DNA of 64,000 bases, taken from Ficedula albicollis (taxonomy: Eukaryota > Chordata > Aves > Passeriformes > Muscicapidae). The stretch is from assembly GCF_000247815.1 (NCBI RefSeq), contig NC_021676.1, positions 3,501,544 to 3,565,543 of the forward strand, given 5' to 3'. The first letter of the stretch is position 1. Each line of letters begins with the position of its first letter. This document shows, piece after piece, positions 13,421-27,823 of the stretch. The position numbers and the translations under genes are program-made. The notes under the pieces are model-generated. The model was not told where the DNA came from. It saw only the letters and a list, made by a program, of their open reading frames with translations, and did not search any database.

Positions 13421-14836
13421 CCTGCCTGGGCTGCTGCTGTCCATCCCACTGTCACTGTCCCCAGTGGCTCCATCCCCCTGTCCTGAACACCAATGGCTCC
13501 ATCCCAGTGTCCCTGTCCTCAATGGCTCCATCCCCATCCCTGTCACTGTCCCCAATGATTCCACTCCCCTGTCCCTGTGCCCAGTGGCTCCTGTCACTGT
13601 CCCAAATGGTTCCACCCCACTGTCACTGTCCCTAACACCAATGACTCCATCCCATGGTCACTGACACCAATGTAAACTGTCCCTAACACCAATGACTCCA
13701 TCCCAGTGTCCCTGTCCCCAGTGGCTCCATCCCCATCCCTGTCACAACAGGGGATGTTAAACGTGTCTGTACGTGTGTCTCACTGTGCCTGCAGCACAAA
13801 CAGCCCATTGCAGACCGTCTGACTTGATGATCAGGGTATCAGAAATCCTTTAATTGGAAATTAATTTACAGTGTCAGCCTGTCAGTGTCATCTGTGTCAC
13901 CACCAACACTTCCTGAGGTGTCCCTGTCACTGTCCCCAGTGACTCCATCCCCCTGTTCTTTACACCAATGACTCCATCCCAGTGTCCCTGTCCTCAATGG
14001 CTCCATCCCCATCCCTGTCACTGTCCCCAATGATTCCACTCCCCTGTCCCTGTGCCCAGTGGCTCCTGTCACTGTCCCAAATGGTTCCACCCCACTGTCA
14101 CTGTCCCTAACACCAATGACTCCATCCCATGGTCACTGACACCAATGTAAACTGTCCCTAACACCAATGGTTCCTTCCCAGTGTCCCTGTCCTCAGTGGC
14201 TCCATCCCCATCCCTGTCACTGTCCCCAATGATTCCACTCCCCTGTCCCTGTGCCCAGTGGCTCCTGTCACTGTCCCAAATGGTTCCACCCCACTGTCAC
14301 TGTCCCTAACACCAATGACTCCATCCCATGGTCACTGACACCAATGTAAACTGTCCCTAACACCAATGGTTCCTTCCCAGTGTCCCTGTCCTCAGTGGCT
14401 CCATCCCCTGTCCCTGTCACTGTCCCCAGTGACTCCATCCCCCTGTTCTTTACACCAATGACTCCATCCCAGTGTCCCTGTCCCCAGTGGCTCCATCCCC
14501 ATCCCTGTCACAACAGGGGATGTTAAACGTGTCTGTACGTGTGTCTCACTGTGCCTGCAGCACAAACAGCCCATTGCAGTGACTCCATCCTCCTGTTCTT
14601 AACACCAATGACTCCATCCCAGTGTCCCTGTCCCCAGTGGCTCCATCCCCATCCCTGTCACAACAGGGGATGTTAAACGTGTCTGTACGTGTGTCTCACT
14701 GTGCCTGCAGCACAAACAGCCCATTGCAGACCGTCTGACTTGATGATCAGGGTATCAGAAATCCTTTAATTGGAAATTAATTTACAGTGTCAGCCTGTCA
14801 GTGTCATCTGTGTCACCACCAACACTTCCTGAGGTT
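13421..14836. repeat. Complex GC-rich minisatellite with higher-order units
   Basis: The array is made of degenerate units of about 25-35 bp around CACTGTCCCCAGTGGCTCC and ACACCAATGACTCCATCCC. Larger blocks are copied within it. A block starting CTCAATGGCTCC or CTCAGTGGCTCC recurs near 13519, 13992 and 14190. A 65-bp block starting GGGGATGTTAAACG occurs at 13750, 14516 and 14666. A 106-bp block starting ACCGTCTGACTTG occurs at 13814 and 14730, 916 bp apart. The last two blocks are not minisatellite-like, so unique flanking DNA was swept into the expansion. Open frames here encode Ser/Pro/His-rich repeats and are not genes. Confidence 0.92.
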
Positions 14837-15100
14837 TGCTGGCAGCACTGGGCCTGCTGTTGTGCTCATTTACCTCAGCAGCCTTCATCTTACTGAGGAA
14901 AAGTTTAGAAAAACTGATTTATTTTGCCATGTCTTGCTTCCACTGATAAAGTAAATAATAAAGTCCAGGTTACCTTAGAATTTCATGATTGAACACAGCT
15001 GGGCATTCTTGAGTCAAATTCATTTTGATTAGTTTCGCAGTTATGCTCTTTGTTTTCATGAAGATATAAATATGTAAAATTACAAATACACCTAAAAGAG
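14837..15100. other. Return to AT-rich single-copy sequence
   Basis: A sharp drop in GC after the minisatellite. No gene or repeat is seen. Confidence 0.45.
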
Positions 15101-15265
15101 CTATAAAAATATTATATATGGGTGTATAAATTTGTCCTTTTTTTTTTTTCTTTACACATTTATGAAGTTAATTGATACAAGAAACTATAAAAATATTATA
15201 TATGGGCGTATAAATTTGTCCTCTTTTTTTTCTTTACACATTTATGAAGTTAATTGATACAAGAA
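15101..15265. repeat. Tandem duplication, about 84-bp unit with T-tract
   Basis: Copies at 15101-15184 and 15185-15265 start CTATAAAAATATTATATATG and end TTGATACAAGAA. They differ by one substitution (GGTG/GGCG) and by the length and interruption of an internal T run. A homopolymer length difference between otherwise identical copies is typical of two alleles, but also of ordinary slippage after a real duplication. Confidence 0.9.
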
Positions 15266-18200
15266 GCCAATTATTGTTCACCTAGCAGTGGCCACTCTTC
15301 AGTGATGCCACACTGCAATTCAGAGGCTTTTCTCTGGCTGGAAACTTCCATGTTAATACAATTCCTTCATCTGAAGTTTCAATCTAGGGAAAAACATCAC
15401 TGAAGATGTAACTGTATTCCTCATTTTAACCTGTCCTAGGAGGTGTCTTTTCTGCTTGCATTCATTCTGGTTTTGGAAAGAACTCTGGAGTTCTTTGGGG
15501 GGATGCACAGGTAGGAGTGAATAAAAGGATGTGATTTATGTTTGCTGCTTGGAGCCAGAGTGACTCCAAACAGCAGCACTGAAATGACAGGGAAATGCAC
15601 AATTTGCTCTCCTCAAGCAGTGTGGCTGTGTGGGAAGTTGACAAGGCATAAACTGTGAAGTGGAATCCCTTTTAACCAATCTAGCACTAATGTACATTGG
15701 TATAACACAAAGGATAGCTCAGCCTTCCAGGAAAGGAAACTGCAAGAATTGTGTAGAATTTTTGGACATTAATCCTACTTTTCTGTTACAAACTTTACTG
15801 GATTATTCTACTTTAATGACAAGAGAGTTTGAACTAAACTTTTCAGGACAAAGAGTTATAGAGACTAATAAGAAAAATATAATTTTAAAATGATATGCTT
15901 AAGTATTGTTGCAACCATTGTATTAGTATTCAGCCTGTGGAACAGAAAATAAATTCATTCAAAATGCTTTTAGGTTGAGGCTGTCAGAAAAGCCACAGGA
16001 AGTCAGGAACCAATATCCCATTAAAATACATATCCTTTCAAATTTTATAAAGGCAAAAACTCCACATAAGACATGTGAAGACAGTCAAAGTTGAATTATT
16101 TATGAGGATTAAATTAATAAAGCTTTAATTCTGAAGTAATGGATAAAACTTTAGCAATATTACTAGATTAAGAGCATTGGTTCTTGATATTTTCCAAGTG
16201 CCATATGTTCTCCACGTCACTGATGTAATTAGTGTAACACCTAACCCATGAGCTTGAGCAGTGTGTTTTCATATTGCTCATTTGCTGCTGCATGTGTGTT
16301 GTGTGGGATTTTAACAGGTCTTACTGGACACTGCTCACACTTCATGGGGAAAATGATGAGCTAGAGAAACAGAAACTGATTTTTTAAGCTCCCATTGCTG
16401 CCTGAGTCTGCAGCTCAAAGCAACACAGGCTCACCCTGGTGGGAAACTGCAGGAACTGGGGGCATTTTGGAGGTGCGCTGTGAGAAATGTTTTCAATATC
16501 CAGCTATTTTTTTAAAGAAAGTTTCATATGTTATTTACTATGCAAATTAAAAAAGGAATTCCACATATAAGATTCATCAAAATTTAAGCAATTTACAGAC
16601 AAGTAAATATTTACCTAAGGAAATTGTCTCCTGTGTGTGCTATGTGCAGTGGAATAGAACAATTAAGGTTTGTAGATTTTATAAGTTTTTAGTCGTTAAA
16701 AAGAATAGTAGGAGGTGGTAAAAATAATTAGGAAAATAATAACCAATTTTGAGTATTTGTGCCTAATTTCTTTTACTGCAGCACACATTTCAGCCTCAGC
16801 TGCCAAGCTGAATAGCCAAGCCTACTGGTTTTAATCACAACTTAAATTCTGACTTATTAAATTCTTCCAGCTTTACACAACAACCTTTAATCATTAAAAT
16901 TTAGTTCGCTGCTTTCTGTTAACAGAAGTTTGTTTTCAGTGTATAATCAGCATTTGCTGGATGTGAATATGTAAAAACCCTTTTTTCTTTTTTACAGGAA
17001 TGTGTCTTAGCAACCATGTCCCCTTTATTCCTTCGGGCACGCAGGGGAAAGAAATTAAAGTTTCTTTTCTAATTAACATAAAGCAGTTAGTCCAGATTGA
17101 CAAAGGGGTGGCTGTACATCTGTGACTGAGGGAATAAACCAAATATGTCATTTTGGATAAAAAAAAAGTAAACATTCCTTGTTCAGCACAGAATTTCAGA
17201 TTAATTGTCAGTACAATAATTATGGAAGTGTAATTAATGTTTAGGCTCAGAAGTCGCTTGAGTAACAAGAATGCCCAAACACAAATCTGTGGTGTTGTCA
17301 ACATCTCTGCAAGTGCAGGAATTTTAAGGCTGCTGTTACATGTAATTAAGTCAGCAAGCTGCCTGCTTATCAGCTAAATAAAATGATTAATGGGTATGAC
17401 CCTGGTAGATTTTTGACAGTCATCTCCTGTGAGTGTAGCAAGGCTGCTCTGTGGGCAGGGGTTTGATTGCATGTTGAGTTCTCAGTTGTGCCTTTGCTTT
17501 CACCTTGCTGTGCAGGCATCTCCTCCATCTCAGGCTCACAACTTCAGCTAAAGAGGCAGTTGTTCAAATTACCATAATTAGATATGTTCTTAGTGCAATT
17601 ATGTTGTGCTGACTGAAGTATGGAATATTTCAGCCCAAGCTCCAATTTTTAATTTTTTTTTTTTTGCTCCAGATTGAATTTGTATCCTGGCAAGAATTTC
17701 AGTTCCAGGTTTTATTCCCATTATTTGTTTTTAAGAATACAAAACGTGCTATTTCACTTTAGTGAAAATAATATTCAAGCCTGGGACAGAGGATTTACAT
17801 TAATTTGTTCATAAATCACATTTGTTAAAAGTGAGAATGGGAGAAGCAAAAAGAAGGGATGCAGCTGGGGATTCCACTTTGTGGGAGCACAGCTGAGGAG
17901 CATTTCTGAAGAGGAATATGGCAAATTGAAAGAAATGAGAGTCTGAATCATCCAGACACACTCTCAGAGCTCAAGAGGAACATGCAGTGTTTTTTGTTTC
18001 ATTGTAAATCCAGCAGACAAGGACTAAAACTTTGGAAGACCAGAAATCTTGAGAGAAAAAGTTATGCCTATTCTGTTTGAAATGCAGCTTGCATTTATCT
18101 TTGGACATGATAAGATTTTTTTTTTTCTTCTTCTGTAAAAAATTAGTGTTACAGAGATGAAAGCCAAAGACTCAGAAATATGAAAATGTGAAATAAATTA

Positions 18201-21200
18201 CACTAATTGAACCTTATTTTTTCCTTTCAGAGACTGCCTTTAGTCCACATGTCAACCACAATTAGGTCCTCTAGAATCCAAGGACTTGCTTTTGAGGATG
18301 CTCCACTTTGATCAGCTCCCAGCCAAGGGCTTCACTGGATGCAAATGACTTCAGCTGGGCAGCAGAGTCAGCCTCACTGTGCAGCTCTCAAAGGCAGCCC
18401 AGAAAATCTTCCTGTGCTTGGAGTTCCTCCACTGGCCACAGCACAATCAGCTCATCAGCCCATGTGCTCTGCAGTGCAGGGAGATGACAGGTTGTGTTTC
18501 ACTTTGTGTCCAAATTGTGAATTTTTACTTTGAATTTTGGCCTTGCTTAACGAAACTGTTTTATGTTTTCCAGTTCTGAGAGTTTGCCTCTAAGTATTGA
18601 ACAGCACTCATTTATAGTTTTACAGTAATTTCCCAATAATTAACAGAAAAGCAGTGACTTTGGGCTACTGAACTCTGTCCTGTTTGAAATTTGAGACAGA
18701 GGCAGGTGCTGCATTGGTTTAACCAGTGGTGATTTTGGTAAGGGGTTGAGTATTTTTGCTATTGCTTAGGACACGCTCTGCACTTCTGCACCAAACTCTT
18801 CTGACAATTGAGGCCTTGTGCTGCTCCTGGAGGAAAGAGCAGCCTGAGATGTCCCTCTAAAGGACACCATGTGGAAATAAAAGTGCCCTGATGCTGCTGG
18901 AGCTGGGACCATCACAGTTAGGAAGAAGGTTTGGAGATCCACTCTGAATTTCATTAAACACAGCTTCAGGGGGAAGGATAGAACACAAAAAATATATTTG
19001 GATTCTTTCTTTTCAGTTTGTGTTTCTTTAGACATTATTCAAATATTTGTGTGAGAGCAGCAGATAACATTCAGCCAGATTTAGGGAAGATGATGATGCC
19101 TCTGAAAGAGCTCAGTTGCTGTCGTCCTTCTCAGCATGAGCAGGGAAATTCCATCTGTGAACCTTCCCAAACAATCCTTTCATTCAGGTTTAAGAACCTG
19201 AAACACTTCTCCTTGCATTTCAGATTTGAAATGTGAACTGAAATGTGTTTCTGCAGATAATAAACAGTAACAATGAACCCTATAAATAATTTAGTTGGTG
19301 ACTCCAAAAGATTTGTTCCTGGAAGCAAAGGTGGTGCAAGGATATTCTAGTTGAGAAAAGCTACAGGAACACCCACACCTGGTTGAGTTAACTTCATCAT
19401 ATTGCCAAGAATAACTGAGGAAGTGTTTTGTCTCTTCCAAAGGAAAGCTGCACTCTTGACTGCACAAGCAATTGCACAAATGCATTTAATCTTTTATTCA
19501 TGCGGTGGCTGGGTGTCAAATGCTCTCGTTCACATCTCTGGGAAGCTGTTTGGGACAATCCACTCTGTCATTTATGTGTCACTTTGGCCCCAGATTACTT
19601 TGAATATGTTTGTTTGTTTGTTTTATCCTCACAGCATTACTTGCAAGATGTTTATGTTTCTATCTCCCTGTCTATTGCTTACCTAAAATGCCAAATGTCA
19701 GTGTAGAAATGGTGCTAAATTCCCACCCATTAAGACACACAGATAGACTTTCCTTCCTGGCAGGTGTTCTCAGAAGGATGCCTGTTATTGTAATTGCCCC
19801 CAAATACCATAAAGAATAACCAGGTAAACAGCAATCAAAATGTTGAAATTCATCTAGGCGAGTTTGCCAAAATTTTTGTTTTGAATATGTTTTATATTGC
19901 ATGCCAAGCATACACAGTGGAATGAGAAAATCATAGAAAACTGTATAGATAGAAAAAAATCTTGCCAGTCCTATTTTAGTTTATTTGCACGTATTCAGCA
20001 CCACTTACTGTTGTATTTTCTACTTTTAAACATTACCAGGCTATGCAGTTCACACTTTGCAACAGCACAGCACGAAAGTCTAAAAAAAATATTAGCAACA
20101 TAACACTACTAATTTAAGGATATTAACCACTGATTTCCAGGTAACGTTCATGATAATATCTAGTTTGAGTTTTTTATTAATGAAAACAACATTTAAACCA
20201 GCCAGCAAGGAACAGAGAAATGTTTTCTGATGCCAGTCCCCAGTGCAACTCCACTGGGACAACCACGTTGTCCTTCTCCTCCATCTGTGTTTCTCTGCAG
20301 AAGAAAATAATCCCATTATTATCAGTTGCTGCTTGCAGTGAAGACAAGCTGTTGACAGAGAGGACCAAAGCCAGGCTGTGTCTGAGGATTTCTTTATATT
20401 TCATAGCTGGAAAGAATCTGACTGAAACACAGAGCACCCTGGTGTGATTAGCACAAAAAGTTTATTTACCAGCTGAGCCTTGTGGGTGATGCTCGGTGTG
20501 CCCACCCTGAGGTTACCCTGGGCAGGAAGGAGCATGGCCTGACAGAAAATAATAACCCAACTGAAAATAAGCAAAGCACAAGAGATAAGAAATGATAAAG
20601 AAGTAGAGTCAAGGCCTTTCTGTTTAGCACCTCTAGTTCTTCCAAACTGGAAAGGAAAAATGAGATTTTTCTTTTTTTTTTCTAAAAAAATGTAAGAAGT
20701 GCTTAAGAGAAAATACAAAATAAAGCTTTGAATTAAAAAAAAAAATCTCCAGATGGTCATTAAATATGTTAAATGGCAGCCTGCTCTCAGCCCACCAGGC
20801 ACCGAGTTTATTATTCTAATAACATCTTAAAATGAAAAAGATAAAGTCTTATAAAAAGAAGCTGTTAACTTTGATGGTGCTTAATCCAGATAAATTTTAG
20901 AATACCATTAAAAAGATAGAAAACATATATTCAGCACCACAATGGTTCTCTCCTGAAGGGCCCTCATGCAGGCACTGCCAGACTTTTTCTCTTCTGTATT
21001 GCATGCAGGTGCTTAAAAAGAGAAAACTTCAAAGGAAGAAACAGAGCAAACACTAAAACCAGTGATTTCTAGGAAAAAAAAATGAAATTATGAATGTTAA
21101 AAATGCAGAAGAGTTGGGAAACCAGAATTTGGAAAGGTAGTTCCATTTGCAGTCTAAGCTTTGCCATACAAAGCATAATATTTCAGACATATGTTATTAA

Positions 21201-21907
21201 GATTTGATATATATATATGCCATGTTCACACTAATAATATTTGATCATTCAACACAATAAAACCTTCTCAAATAATGTGCATTTTACAGTCATTGACAAA
21301 TACATCCAATCTAAGTGTCATGGCTTGGAATGGTCATGTTCATTTTGGGACAGTCAGATATGTTTATATTAATCCGATGCTATATAAATAGGGATCATCA
21401 AGTTTACTTTGTGTTTTCAGAAACTGAAAACAGAATAAAGTAAATTTATTTTATTTGAGGGATTTGGATGAGCAGAGTCTGAGATCCTGGACTGGAAAGC
21501 TTCATATTCTAAAAGCCCTCAAGTATTTACAGTATTGCTTTAACTCAAGCCTCATTTTCTGCAAAGCAGTTTTAAGGTACTCAGTTTATAGGGAATTCTA
21601 ATTCCAGTGCTACAAAAATATAAGATTGCTAAGATGTTTCCAGATTTAGCTATTTAATAAGATTTTTATATAGTTTTAACAGCGCTGTATCACTTTTACA
21701 GTGCCTCCAAAGCAGATTTGCTCATTTCTTTGATTTCTCACACTTGATATGATTGCAAATTTTTCATGCAACCTTTACAACTAATTTATATTTTTCTGTT
21801 TTTGTAGAACGACTCATTTCTAAGATGTTGAGGAAAATATTAATACCTGAGTGGGATTTTATTTTTGATCAGTGTTTCTATGAAGATCTGTGCTGTGTTT
21901 TTGAACA
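15266..21907. other. Long AT-rich non-coding stretch, nothing recognised
   Basis: About 6.6 kb without a gene or a repeat family I can name. The open frames are short (133 codons at most, at 20401-20802 on the minus strand, running through T and A tracts). Small tracts such as (TTTG)n near 19608 and (AT)n near 21207 are the only simple repeats. Conserved non-coding elements may lie here but cannot be judged without an alignment. Confidence 0.45.
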
Positions 21908-22262
21908 CTTTTCCCCTCTGGGCTCTTTCTCAGGTGTTGGTGGCAGGGAACACTCTTTTCCTCTGGGCTCTTTCTCAGGTGTTGGTGGCAGTGATGCACA
22001 GCATTAGTGTGTAATAAGTGTGGTGTAAGTGGTTATCCTGCAATCATTAATTATTTTTTTCCACTGATTTTCAGAATTATGTTAGAACCTCTAAAAAAAA
22101 AAAAAAAAAAAAGGGGAACTCTTTCTCAGGTGTTGGTGGCAGTGATGCACAGCATTAGTGTGTAATAAGTGTGGTGTAAGTGGTTATCCTGCAATCATTA
22201 ATTATTTTTTTCCACTGATTTTCAGAATTATGTTAGAACCTCTAAAAAAAAAAAAAAAAAAG
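21908..22262. repeat. Local duplications ending in A-tracts, partly artefactual
   Basis: A short unit (TTTTCCCCTCTGGGCTC type, period about 46) occurs near 21908 and 21955. A larger unit beginning CTCTTTCTCAGGTGTTGG occurs at 21968 and 22119, period 151. Both large copies end in long A runs; the first is followed by GGGG and then restarts. This A-then-G junction matches the poly-A/poly-G junction 600 bases downstream, so the second copy is probably an assembly duplicate. Confidence 0.85.
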
Positions 22263-22264
22263 AA

Positions 22265-24004
<1,740 letters not shown>

Positions 24005-24006
<2 letters not shown>

Positions 24007-24157
24007 TTCCCTGTGTGTCAGCAGGAGAAGCAATTTTTTGAGCAGTTAGAGCTGATAGCTGAAATTTCAGTCTGGAAGCAAAGTAAACCAAAGATCATGG
24101 AAATAGGAGGAAATCCTAATTCAAGAAAATGCTCAGTTCTTCATGGTGGAAAAGCAG
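24005..24157 (+). other. Exon-like segment, unrecognised (low confidence)
   Basis: A pyrimidine-rich tract ending TTGCTCAG (AG at 24003-24004) is followed by 153 bases, then by a consensus splice donor GCAG|GTAAGT at 24158. The 153 bases are a multiple of three and are open in the frame containing CQQEKQFFEQLELIAE. The predicted peptide matches no family I know. It could be an exon of an unknown or non-coding transcript, or a chance pairing of splice signals. The duplicate assembly copy breaks off two bases into it. Confidence 0.2.
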
Positions 24158-27059
24158 GTAAGTTGTACACCAGGGGTATTGTTCTTTTCTGGGAAAACAG
24201 GAATGTTGGAAATGTTTTCCAGAGCTTTACATCCATGATTTTGTTTATTTGGAGTTCTAGACTAAAGGAAACAAAAATGGCTTGAGAAGTAAAATGGCAA
24301 GAAATTTTCAGTCAGAAGTAAATTTCTCAAAATTCAGCACCTTCCATGCTGAAAACACGTTCTCAGGAAGTATTGGTTCCTTTTTTGGAGGAAACAACTG
24401 AATACATTGATTAAAATACAAGAGAGTGGATACTTGAACATGTACAGGTGTAATAACGGGTTTCAGTGGCAAATTTAAAATGGCTCAGCAGATGCCTGCA
24501 CTTCTGAGCTGGATTACTGCCAAGGAAAAAAAACTTCATTCCTCTGAATTTACTCTGTATAAAGGGATGGCTGGCAATTATTCTGGCCACAGCAAAAGAA
24601 AACTGGAATTAGCCTAAAAGAAATCAATCCAAAACAACTGAATGTTGATAAATGCATTTACTTCCTTCTCTAAATACATGGCAATAGCAGAACATGCAGT
24701 CTTGTTACTAATTAAGGGTTCAAACAGTTAAAGTAATCTTTGGTCCTTCTGTTCAATAAGAAATAAATGAATATGAAACATAGATTTTGGTTATATCTGA
24801 TAAAGGCACCAAGGAAGTTCTAAAGTGCACTGCACCCTGTAGCAGTGTCCTGTGCAGAGCAGAATGAACATGGGCTCCTAAACAAATTATAGAAAGTGGA
24901 GATCAGCAGTGGTTAAATAATCCAGCAAAATACATGGTGGAGAAATGCTTCCTTCCTCTTTACTTTTTAAAGTAGAGTGAAAAACTTTTGAGTACTTTTT
25001 TCATTGTTCTATCTCTGATTTTCAAGAGGATCTGATGATTTCAAAGCAGAAACTGCTGTGGTTATTGAATAACTTGATTCTGAAGCACAGCGCAGCAGTT
25101 CTTGAAGATCTGCTCCTCTAAAACTTCAGATTTATTAGCTGAGACATCCCCAGTTCTTAATACTGATGTTAAAATAACAAACTGCACAGTTTTTTATTCT
25201 ATATTCTTAGACAAAATTTTAAATTAATTTATAGTTTCCATGACATTCACAAGTGCAGTTACTGCTTCTGTTGTGAAGTTTTTGTCACAAATGAAAGTAT
25301 AAATTATTTGACACAAAATTAAAATGCATGAATACAACATGGCAATCATTTGTAGCATTTAGTGTTACCTAAAAGCTTAAAAGATAATAAAAACATGTCA
25401 TTAAATGTCATTTCACATTCAGCTTCATTGTGAATGAAATCTTTTATGATTATTGTTTCTTACAAGTGTAATGTCAGGGTGCAGCCATGGGGTGATAGCA
25501 GATAAAGGAAGGTATGAACTCATTCCCAAAGTCAGCACACAATTTGAAGAGTTTCTTTCTTAACAAAAGTTCACATTTTTCAGTTTTTATATACTTGGCT
25601 TTCATTTTCAAGTAGGAAACATGTCCAATACAGCTTGCTTTTTTAAAAAAAAATCACTAAGGCTTAGATGAAGCTGAATTTATTTCAGCAGCTGAAACTT
25701 GTCCTCTTAGTCAAGTTTCATCATTTTCAGATAATGAAATCTTGCAGCAGCCCTGTATTAGACTGGGAAGCAGAGAGTTTTGTAGTTTGACTTTCAGGGT
25801 TGTGGTTATCACCCCGAAGAGGGAGGAAATTGTGCTTATCTGAAGCAGTCACATGTTGAGATTGAAACAGAAAAGGCACAAACCATGAGGGCATTATGGA
25901 AATAGCAAACAAAACTTTCATATCCTCTGCTGGGACTAAGTCAGTCCACCTTAGCCCTTTGAAAGGGAGACCTGAACTTGAAATTTATGTTTAAATAAAT
26001 ATCTAGGGCATCATTCAAAGTCTGCCAATGCACTGGGAAGTGTCCAAACCCTAATCCTGCCAAGGGAGCAGCTTTTGTCCCAGTGACACCCCCAGCCCAG
26101 GGACCCCCTGCTCATCCCCTACTCACTGCCACACTATCCTGTTGCTGGAAAATTTAATTAACCCCTCATCAGGAAGCAAATAGGTGCAGATGAATGTCTG
26201 ATATTCCGCCCCCAGTAGCTAAGCAGACCCCCCAACAGCCCCAGCCCATCCTGCAGAGCTGGGTGTAAGACCAGCCCTTCCTGCTGCACCAGCCAAATGA
26301 ACCTTTTCCTGAGCAGAGTTATTTTGGATATTGCTGCTGGTCAATTATGCAGCCCCTCGGAAATCCCTGCTCAGCTGCTGCACTGCATAAGTGATTATTT
26401 CCTGTTGGGTGTTATCTGGCTGCTGACTATAAATCTTAGTGAATAACCACTTGTTTTCCTGCTCTGACAGATGCTCCCAGGGAATGCTTGTTAAGGGAAG
26501 AGGGACTTGTGTCTGCATCTGCTGCAGTCAGCCCAAAGTGGATTAAACACTGAACAGCACTGGCCAGCTTTGGCATCCTGATGCTCACAGGTATTTTCCT
26601 TTTTCTTGAGAGATGCCTGGAAGAGAAGTATTTCACTCTGCTGTGCTCACAGCCCGTGAGCATTCTGCTGTCTCCACACCACAGATCACCCTGATGTAGA
26701 ACTGTGCTGTGCCATTCATTACTCCAGTAATTGTGAAGGAAAAAAAAATAACTGTTCCAGGACTTTTTCTTCATAAAATGATCTTGCCAGTGGCTATGGT
26801 AAAACATTTGATATGATAATGAAACATGGAAGATTCTGTCATCCTTTGTTCTCCCTCTTATTACATTTATTACAATTGAGAAGAAAAGAATATAGTAAAG
26901 GGTGTGAAAGACATTTCCACTCTTATCTGAATAATTTTATTAGCTTAATTTAGACATTTTTAGAACTCCCCCTCCTCTGATAGATGTACTTTCTGTATGC
27001 TGGTGGCTCAGGGACATCCTTTGGTGAGAGCTGGGCCTGGTTAGACTGGACAAGAATGA
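24158..27059. other. Non-coding stretch with a GC-richer patch at 26.05-26.45 kb
   Basis: Mostly AT-rich with no gene seen. The interval at about 26030-26440 is richer in C and G and holds homeodomain-type cores such as TTTAATTAA near 26154 and TCAATTATGCAG near 26341. It could be a regulatory element, but nothing in the sequence alone proves it. Confidence 0.35.
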
Positions 27060-27303
27060 GAAGTGATTTCATCAATCCCGAGGAGAAATGGTCAGAAACT
27101 AAAACACAACAAGTTCTACCTACACAAGAGGAAGAACTTCTTTCCATGAGGGTGGCAGAGCCCTGGGCAGGTGTGGAGTCTCTCTCTGGAGACATCCCAG
27201 CCCCACCTGGACACCTTCCTGTGTCACCTGCCCCAGGTGACCCTGCCTCGGGCTGGGTGATCTCCAGATCTCCTTCCATCCCCAACAATTCTCTGATTCT
27301 GTG
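27060..27303 (+). mobile_element. CR1 LINE, 3' end fragment (sense)
   Basis: This contains the CR1 ORF2 C-terminal and 3' end in order: a 'GAGGAGAAATGGTCAG' start, 'CAAGTTCTACCTACACAAGA', 'GAAGAACTTCTTTCC', 'GTGGAGTCTCTCTCTGGAGA', 'GACCCTGCCTCGGGCTGGGT' and the terminal CTCTGATTCTGTG. About 245 bp survives; 5'-truncated and non-coding now. The sequence type differs from the 12.9 and 48.6 kb copies, so at least two CR1 subfamilies are present. Confidence 0.93.
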
Positions 27304-27823
27304 AAAACAGTAATTATTTATGTGTAAGAATCTATAAAATGATGGAACCACACTGTGCTGTCTTAAAGAAACTGTTCATCTTATCAATAATTCTGCCAGC
27401 TCTCTGCCAATTTGCTCTGTCAGTTTTCTTTCCCTTTGATCAAAGCCAGAAAAGAACTTATTTAAAAGCAAGGCAGGCTCTGCCTGGTGCAGAACTTACT
27501 GAAGGGGAAAAGGACTTTTGTGTAATTACTTCTTTTACATAAAAACAACACCAAAAAAAAAACCCTTGACAGTTGTTATCCTTTCCCTGCTACTGGGCAA
27601 GGTTTTGTAACCCTCAGATGTCCCTGCTGTGCCTCAGGGCTGCCTGCAGGGTGGCTGTCACTCATTTGGGGGATCAGAAATGGCCAGAGCCCTGTTCCAT
27701 GGCACATTGCTAGGGAGGGGTCCCAAGGGAAGGGGGAACTCCTTGGTGTCCATAATGTCCTGCACACCCAGAGCTACATTACCTGAGTCCGCACACTCTT
27801 ATTTCCACACAATTCAGTCTGTG
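27304..27823. other. Non-coding stretch between CR1 and the TTTCC array
   Basis: No gene or known repeat is recognised. It is moderately GC-rich near 27600-27780. Confidence 0.45.

Noticed and set aside
13267..14090. Ser/Pro/His-rich frames in the minisatellite
   Set aside because: They follow from the C-rich repeat unit; frame and sequence change from block to block.
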